Shown: positions 57,201 to 64,000 of the stretch, piece by piece
Layout of the letters: each line of letters opens with the position of its first letter
Position numbering within the stretch: the stretch's first letter is position 1
Assembly: GCA_964019055.1 (NCBI GenBank)
Contig: OZ025212.1
Span: 12,795,391-12,859,390, forward strand
DNA from: Anthopleura xanthogrammica
Taxonomy: Eukaryota; Cnidaria; Anthozoa; Actiniaria; Actiniidae
Length of the DNA: 64,000 nucleotides
Reading direction: 5' to 3'
Program-made: the position numbers and the translations under genes
The notes under the pieces: model-generated
What the model saw: the letters and a program-made list of their open reading frames with translations, nothing else
Told to the model about the DNA's origin: nothing
The model's database searches: none

Positions 57201-60200
57201 AAACAAAGGGCCCTCAAAAGGTGGAGACCAGGTGATAGCCACGATCTATTAAAGATTTGTTTTGTTAAAATCAATGCACAGTCATCATTGTAAATCAATA
57301 ATCATGACTGAAACAGTTGTGATAAAAAGATAAATTTTACACTGAATATGAATATGAATATGACGTTTTATAGCTCTCTGATCCCTGATCCTGGAGCTTC
57401 ACACTCAGATAACATACACTAAATTATAAATTCTAGTACAAATTATGCATGAACTCTACCTCTTTTCTGTGGTTCAGGCAAATATGAGGCCGTTGATACT
57501 TCAAGTATACTGGATAATCTCTGAAATATGAAAACTATTTTTAACAGCCTGATAGTTCCATGAATATGCGCAGTTTGAGAAAATGTCTATTTTAATACAA
57601 AAAATTGTTCATGGCCTTCTTCAGAGAAGGGATGAATGGGATTTCATAGAGAAGCCTACAGTGATATTACAGTATAACCATTAATTGCCTGCGACATAAT
57701 TTGTGCACAATATATGCCTTTTTAGCATATTGTTTTTTCCATTTCAGATCACATTTCAGATCACATGTCATTGCCTAGAGTATTATTACTTTGTCTAACG
57801 GTTGGACATGAGAAGACAACAGAAATATGGATGCAATTCAAAGGGCACTGACCTTTCAAAGTGTATCTTCTGGAATGTTGCTGGAACACGAACCAGGGTA
57901 TTAAATTCTTCAGGGTGTGTCTCCCTGAACCTTTCAGCAACTGCGAAAATATCCAGCAAGATACTCTCTCCCCCAACAACTTGTGGATCAAATCTAGAAG
58001 AGAAAGAATTGACTAGTGATCTTGTGTGCATCATCAAGACTAGAATAATTTATTGATAACCAGCATGCACCATCAAAATGTATCATCATCATCATTATCA
58101 TCATCACCATTATGCAACATCTGTATTAGGAATATTCATCATCATCATGAATATAATCATCATTGTCATCATCGTCATATCATCAGTTACAATCATCATC
58201 TGCCTTTATTATAATCATTCATCATTAGGTAAAACAACCAAGTAAAACAAGACGTTTTTAATATAAAATTCATTGTTTCACAAGATAAACGAGCCATACT
58301 ACTAGCCATCTACAGTCTTCGATGAATGTTGCAGGCATTGTTTAGGTATGAATATGAAGAAATCCTCATTGTCCCACATTTCGTTTTGGTCATGCAACTG
58401 CCAATCACCAATTGCCATTCGCTGTTCGCCCCATCAATATTTTTTTGAAATATATAGTTATATATAATTCTGGTGATGACCATTATAATTAATTCAGAAA
58501 TATAAATAAATCCAAATACCTCAAGCAGTGAAGTAGTTGGATTCCAGGAGGTGACTGATAATACGACAAATCCATGTGTAAAGGCAGGTAGGCACTTGAA
58601 TATGCAATGTTTATTGGCTTCGGCGTGCTTATCACATCAAAAAACTGCATGAAAAAAATTATCAGCATTTATACATATGTACCTAATTTCTAAACCTTCA
58701 CAGAGAATTGGGGGGAGGGGGTAATTAATTGATATTAATTAGACAATTAGACTAGTATATAGCTAGAGCACCTCTGGCTAATGAAAAATAGATCTTTTGT
58801 TTTAATGTTTGGTAAAGAAATAATAAGAAAAACATATATACCTGATTATATATGTGTCTATAAATACAGCTATTTCAAAAAACGTTGAATACTGAATACT
58901 GCATACTGTATACTGAATAGTGCATACTGAATAGTACATTGCAAGACAAAATGCATTTTGGGTCATGTAATATTGTCTAAAGTAAAATAGATAATATTTA
59001 TTTATTTTATTTTTAGTCCATTCCATCCAAAACAATATACTAGCTACATATAGAGAGCAAATCGCTGTTTTTTATTTTTTATTTCAAATTAATGAGACCC
59101 ACAATGCCTATTGGTCTTGGAATGCACTATTCAGTATTCAATGTTCAGTACGTATTCAACATTTTTTTGAAATAGCTGTATAAAATTGCTATGCTCTGGA
59201 CCTTCTAACTTAGGTAAAAAAATCTCAAATTTTATTGATATCCTGAAACAACTTGTGGGCTGATCAAAGTCGATCAATGTCAGGGCATTGCACAAGCAGT
59301 TAATTCATAAATTGAATTGAAATTTAGCTAGACCTGGGTGCTAGATTTTGTGGTTTGAGGAAAACCAGAGAATTATACCCAAAGAAAAACCCTCAAATCA
59401 AGGGAGAGACTTGACAAACTTACTATTCACATGTGCTATATCTAAGTCCAGGAACCCAGCTGAGAGACAGCCCAGAAGTGAGAGGCAAGTACACTAGCTA
59501 CTGCCATGCCAGTCCCTTGATTCCCATAAATACAGTTGACTTTTATTTTTGGAATCAGTCATAATATTTCATTAATTGTTAATTTTCTGGACAAAAATCA
59601 TACACAGTTAAAAGCTGACTAATATACCTCTCCATAGATGGTCCTTAGTACTGGGCCCATCTTTCCTGCAACCTGTTAGAAAAGAAATAAAAATTAATAA
59701 TAGAACCAGATAATATATCCTGCCCTAGCTTCTTAGACCCTTCCCACCCCTTGGGTAATCTATTCCCTCTGTGTGGAGTGTGTGGCATCGTACTACATCA
59801 ATGACCCCTTGCAGTATGTCAGAATACAGCTCAATTTGGAGGGCAAAATAAGAGAATTTCAAAATCCTGAGAATTGGAAATGTATTGTAAGTTTTGCCCT
59901 CCAAATTGAGCTGCAGTTTGATGTACTGCAAGGGGTCTATTGATGTACATAGTATGATGTCACACACTCCACAGTCTAAGTCAAATATTATGTAGTAGTT
60001 GGAGTGTTGCCATGGGAACTTAAACAATGGTTTGATACCTTAAGAACTGAATCATCCTTGCTTGGGACTTCCTTTACTACTGATAAACCATGATGATTCA
60101 CTTGGAGTAGCCATCTGACAATAATATTAAGCTATCAATAATTATAATATATGATTGATGCTTGATTCATAGCTAATAGGCGCAGCCTACCAATGGGTGT

Positions 60201-63200
60201 GGCTGTGGCCTATCTATAGGTACAGCTTATCTATGGGTGTGGCATATCTATGGGTACAGCTCATCTATGGGCTTGGCCTATCTATGGGTACAGCTTATCT
60301 ATGGGCTTGGCATATCTATGGGTACAGCTTGTCTATGGGCTTGGCCTATCTATGGGTACAACTCATCTATGGGTGTGGCCTATCTATGGGTACAGCTCAT
60401 CTATGTGTGTTGCATATCTATGGGTACAGCTTATCTATGGGCTTGGCCTATCTATGGGTACAGCTTTTTTATGGGTGTGGCATATCTATGGGTACAACTC
60501 ATCTATGGGTGTGGCTTGTGTACAAGTGCATCACAATCACAGGTGTCTGCTTAATATCTGCATATCGCACAAAGTATTAACATATTAATGTATATATTAC
60601 ATTAATGTCACTTACTCTAACAGCCCAGAGTCTGTGTTCATGACATCATGGTAATTGACAGAGGGAATTTCATTCTGTATAATGGACAAGAAGCATAAGT
60701 TCAAACAAAACTGGGAAGCTAGAGAACCCAGAGAAACCCTTGTGGCAAGGAAGAGAACAACACATCAAACAAACTCAACACACAAAACAGCGTTAAGTTG
60801 AGTATTGAACATGTGGCCCCAGACTTGAACTACACAGCAGTGAGAGATTAAAGCACGTTCTGAGCAAAGATTTTTGCTTTCATGGAAATTAATAAACATG
60901 GCCCCCATACTGGGATAGAAAGCCATGAACAAGTCTTGTACCCCAAGTACTCACCCCTTGGAATGCCTCAAACTTTCGTTGCACACTTTGCCTTTCAATA
61001 TCTTGCCTAGAATAGGAGTGCTTTTTTAACCAATCTAGTGGAAAAACACTTGTATGGTCTTTCTCATTCTTCCATGATACTCTTAATTCAGAAGATGCTT
61101 CTACAGGAAGGAATAAAAATATAGGAATTATTATTAAATAATAATTAACCCACCTCAAAACAACTAAGGCCTTTGAAAATTAGTGAGGTATGGATATTTT
61201 CTGGAACTACACAATATACCCTCCACAGACCCTCCCCACCCCTTGGAAATTCCAATCCCCTTCCATGGGAGAGGTATGGATGTTTTCTAGAACTACACAA
61301 AATACCCTCCTCAGACCCTCCCTACCCCTTAGAAATTCCAATCCCCCTCCATGGGTGAGGTATGGATGTTTTCTAGAACTACACAATAATTATATATCCT
61401 CCTCAGACCCTCCCTACCCCTTAGAAATTCCAATCCCCCTCCATGGGTGAGGTATGGATATTTTCTGGAACTACATAATATACCCTCCACAGATCCCCAC
61501 TCCTGGGAAATGCCAATCCTTCTTTATAGGGAAGTATGGATATTTTCTGTATATAACTACATAATATATCTTCAGAAGACCCTCCCTGTTACCCTTTAAA
61601 ATTTGCCTTAGAGTCAACCATCTCATCTCTTGGAAATTTCAAAAATTGTCGTTATAATAATCAATTAAATTTCGGTGGAGGAAAATATTTTGGTACCTGA
61701 AAAGTTAACATGCTCAAGAGATATGTCCTTCGGAAGCTTAGCAACATTTATTTCTTTCTGGCCGCTATGTTCTTGAGAACACTCATTACACTGACAATTC
61801 ATCCTCAACCAGCTGCTGTGGAATCTAATATTAAATCAAATAAACAGAACCGTAGATATATATGATATAAAAAGGAAGAAAATGATTCACAATATAAGAA
61901 ATATCGGAAATTTGAAAAATGATTTCATTATCAAGAAAACCGCTTACGTATACATCCATTATCATTGAAGTGGGACCCCGAAGTTTGATGTCTCGTTTGC
62001 AACTAGCATTTTGACAGCTGTCAATCAAAGAACTAGTGTAACTAGAAAAATTACATCTTTGAGGGATATTTTGGACTGAATTAAAGATTTTAATCTATTA
62101 TATTCTCTAAAAATCTTTAATTCAATAATTTAAATTTTCTCTCAAAAATGTAATTTTTCTAGTTTATAGTTCTTTGATTGATGGCCGTCGAAATGTTAGT
62201 TGGCAAATGAGACATGAAACTTCAGGGGTCGCACTACAAGATAATGGTTGTAAGGTTATTTTTCACCAAAATCCTTGTTATAAATAAATTGCTTGATGTA
62301 AAAACTGAATGTAAATTGGATAAAAAGGAATCAAAGCCAAAAAAATAAAAAAATATTAAACAGTGAAATAATCAAATAAAAAAACAAAATACACAGAATG
62401 AGATAAAAGAAAAGGTAAGATGAAATAAAATAAATAGCATAAAACTGTTAAATAGAAAAAATGAAATAGAAAATGAAATAAAAAGAAATATGAAATGAGA
62501 TAAAATGAAATGAAATTAAAAGCCCACTTTCGATATTCTTCTTGAGTGATCACATGTAAATCGATTTAAGACAAGGCTCCAGGGAAATAATGGAGTAATC
62601 CTAAATAAAAATATTCTTTTGCTTCCCCGGAGCCTCGTCTTGGATTGCTTTGTGTGTGATCACTCAATTGCAACCAGAATATTGAAAGTGGGCTATATTG
62701 GTACTGCAGGCTTTTTTTTACTTGTTTTTTTCCCCATCTTGCCATCCTATCTCTAGTCCTTTTCCGGCTTCCATCTTTTCTATTTGGACCTGAAGAGCCT
62801 ATATGCACAGTTAGGGACCGTTAATTTTTTACCAGTGATGCAGAGGCAGTGTCATAAAAAATCCTTCCCGATAAAATTGGAAAGTCACTTAAATTTCCAA
62901 GACATTTCCTTCACTATAAACAGAACAATAGCGGCAGATACAGGATTTTTGAAAAAGGTTGAGCAGAGAGACTGTTGCCTTTTTTATTCCTTATATGGCA
63001 AAGTACATGCGCACCAATACCACAGGAGACCCCAGGGGTGTAGCAAGGACCTAGGATCTGGGGGGGGGGGGGGGCACCTCACGTAAAAAATCGCCAAAGC
63101 AAAAAAAAAAAAACCATACAAAAAAAACCGGGGGAACATGGTAATTGCAGACGCAAATAAAACAAAATGACCAAAATCGCCGCAACAATTGTGGGTGCCA

Positions 63201-63909
63201 ATTCTACCTCTCACTAAAAAAGGTGGGGGAGGGGGGGCACCCCATATTAAAAAGTAAGAAAAAGATAACAAAAACAAATAAACTAACAAACATTAGAAAA
63301 AACCTACTAATGGTCTATCACCAATCGAGCCCTGTGATTGGCTGAGCTACTAGGGGTCTATTAGTGATAGACCTCTAGTATCGAAAAGCGCCGGTTTTGA
63401 AAACCAAAAAAAATATATTTAAAGCAAAATCCAAAACTTTTTGCATCCTTTTATTGGACCGATTAGTAGGCTTTTACTAAAACAATTAGACCTCTCGCCC
63501 TCATGGCCTACGAGTCAATAGCCCATTCGGCCTTCGGCCTCATGGGCTATTGACTCGTAGACCATTCGGACTCGAGGACTAATTGTTAAATATACCTAAT
63601 TTACCGTACTTTGCAATATCGTGTCCAGCTGCCGGACATAAGTTTTATAACTTCCATGCATCTTCAAAACATCAACAATTTTAATAGTAAGTGAATTCCA
63701 AATTTGTATTCTTTGTAGAAGAGCGAAGTGAACGAGCAGGCCGCATAGATATGGCGAAATGAGATTTCAAATATAACATGTTGCTAAGTCCTTCAAACAC
63801 ATATATAAGTTAAGCTTACCTTAGCCATTTGAGAATAAAGACGTCCTTTTGTGTCGAGCAAATGGCCACGAACCATGAAACTAAACATCATGTTACGAAG
63901 AAAACTCAT
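54236..63909 (-). CDS. gamma-butyrobetaine dioxygenase-like (BBOX/TMLHE family) Fe(II)/2-oxoglutarate oxygenase
   Basis: Twelve exons form one frame: 61697-61824, 60955-61100, 60616-60674, 60039-60114, 59628-59672, 58520-58644, 57853-57993, 57460-57520, 57192-57245, 56834-56902, 54945-55049 and 54236-54343 (371 residues plus stop). The family hydroxylates gamma-butyrobetaine or trimethyllysine in carnitine synthesis. The N-terminal zinc-type cluster is [17 protein letters not shown]. The oxygenase core has [18 protein letters not shown], with the metal-binding H-x-D, and [12 protein letters not shown], with the distal His; GGIRQLKGCYVN follows. Exon 63820-63909 ([18 protein letters not shown]...) may be the first coding exon with a mitochondrial-type presequence. 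However, its phase (0) does not fit the 61824 exon (which needs 2 nt), so at least one short exon is missing. BBOX and TMLHE paralogues cannot be separated by eye. Confidence 0.85.
55112..55513. repeat. (TGGA)n microsatellite, about 100 perfect units
   Basis: Uninterrupted GGAT/TGGA array in a BBOX-like intron, abutting the 3' end of a retrotransposon copy. The ORFs in it are artefacts. Confidence 0.96.
55514..56803 (-). mobile_element. 5'-truncated non-LTR retrotransposon with reverse transcriptase
   Basis: The minus-strand frame runs from about 56800 ([17 protein letters not shown]) through [20 protein letters not shown] and the catalytic RLYADDTNL to a basic C-terminus, ending at TAG 55696-55698. 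The canonical 'PQGS.LGP' is AQST-ILGP. The 5' half of the RT and any endonuclease are missing. The 3' UTR (55514-55695) ends in the (TGGA)n array, and a short GGAT run (about 56805-56825) lies at the 5' junction. It lies antisense to nothing: it shares the orientation of the host BBOX-like gene. Confidence 0.85.
59771..59973. mobile_element. MITE family 2, copy C (fullest palindrome)
   Basis: Outer arms 'gtgtggagtgtgtggcatc.tactacatcaatgaccccttgcag' and inner arms 'cagctcaatttggagggcaaaa' are both inverted on the right side, around a 20-bp centre ('tcctgagaattggaa'). Confidence 0.85.
60180..60525. repeat. 34-bp minisatellite in BBOX-like intron
   Basis: About ten copies of 'cctatctatgggtacagcttatctatgggcttgg' with g/t variants. 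With period 34, all three + frames stay open and read Tyr/Gly/Leu/Trp-rich 34-residue repeats; none is a gene. Confidence 0.92.
61183..61560. repeat. 85-95-bp tandem repeat, about four diverging copies
   Basis: The unit 'gaggtatggatgttttctagaactacacaa..taccctcctcagaccctccctaccccttagaaattccaatcccc' starts near 61184, 61271, 61359 and 61448. Confidence 0.88.
61957..62256. mobile_element. MITE family 5, copy B (full hairpin)
   Basis: Arms 'ccattatcattgaagtgggacccc.aagtttgatgtctcgtttgc' and 'gcaaatgagacatgaaacttcaggggtcgcactacaagataatgg' bracket inner arms containing 'aattacatctttgaggga'. Related to 18841-19097. Confidence 0.82.
63028..63290. repeat. poly-G repeat family, copy C
   Basis: 'aggggtgtagcaaggacctaggatctgggg(G)ncacctcacgtaaaaaatcgccaaagcaaaa' parallels 48133-48412. 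It is directly followed by a family 4 copy. Confidence 0.72.
63292..63589 (+). mobile_element. repeat family 4, copy C
   Basis: 298-bp element, near-identical to 46011-46308. It may interrupt the region that should hold a missing N-terminal exon of the BBOX-like gene. Confidence 0.88.
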
Positions 63910-64000
63910 CTTGCTTCTGGGAGCTTCTGCGCTTTAGCCAAATTAGCCACACAATCCCTGTGGTCAGGGTAGCTAGCCTGCAGGTAGACTGGGTTGTAAC

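Noticed and set aside
60197..60588. Three overlapping Tyr/Gly/Leu/Trp-rich ORFs
   Set aside because: 34-bp minisatellite read in all frames, within an intron of the BBOX-like gene.
63601..63672. Candidate BBOX-like exon ([19 protein letters not shown])
   Set aside because: Weak donor (GTAAAT), phase does not reach the 61824 exon, and no resemblance to known family N-termini.
1..64000. tRNA, rRNA or snRNA genes
   Set aside because: I looked for cloverleaf-like and Sm-site-like signals by eye and saw none that I could support; a covariance-model scan would be decisive.

Overview
The window is animal nuclear DNA: AT-rich, with intron-split genes using GT/AG splice sites, abundant short hairpin transposons and long simple-sequence arrays. 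The gene content (otopetrin, UBR7, GEMIN6, a cathepsin B-like protease, a class A GPCR and a secreted/membrane mosaic of thyroglobulin-1, WAP and SUEL-lectin modules) and the presence of selenoprotein L point to an aquatic invertebrate. An anthozoan cnidarian (coral or anemone) is my best guess, but that is an inference. Exon models below were built by hand from reading frames, splice sites and phases; summed exon lengths were checked for frame.

Layout. 1-3800: no recognisable gene, dispersed repeats. 3815-5622 (-): large 3' exon of an otopetrin-type proton channel. 5.6-11.2 kb: intergenic, with transposon remnants. 11.3-25.2 kb (-): one 21-exon gene for a roughly 1670-residue type I membrane protein. 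It carries four thyroglobulin-1 modules, two WAP modules, a SUEL lectin, four copies of an eight-cysteine module, a strongly aspartate-rich plus HGHHGK-repeat segment, an Arg/Gly/Ser-rich insertion, a SEA-like domain, a transmembrane helix and a short tail. 25.2-28.7 kb: simple repeats.

28.7-31.8 kb (-): selenoprotein L, a peroxiredoxin-like protein whose redox motif is UxxU. Two in-frame TGA codons sit at the CxxC positions, and a textbook SECIS hairpin lies in the 3' UTR. It is arranged head to head with UBR7 (+, 32.1-39.8 kb, 11 exons, 439 aa), about 370 bp apart. 40.9-43.2 kb (-): class A GPCR interrupted by one amber codon, whose reading frame then runs into a 22-bp minisatellite. 44.8-50.7 kb (-): complete 10-exon cathepsin B-like protease (314 aa) lacking the occluding-loop histidines. 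52.3-52.8 kb (-): intronless GEMIN6. 54.2-63.9 kb (-): gamma-butyrobetaine dioxygenase-like gene, with a truncated non-LTR retrotransposon lodged in a (TGGA)n array in one intron.

The genes do not form one pathway. The two most notable items are the diselenide-type selenoprotein L with its complete recoding apparatus, and the mosaic acidic/His-rich membrane protein, which I do not recognise as a described architecture. Many non-autonomous inverted-repeat elements recur within the window and are listed as families.
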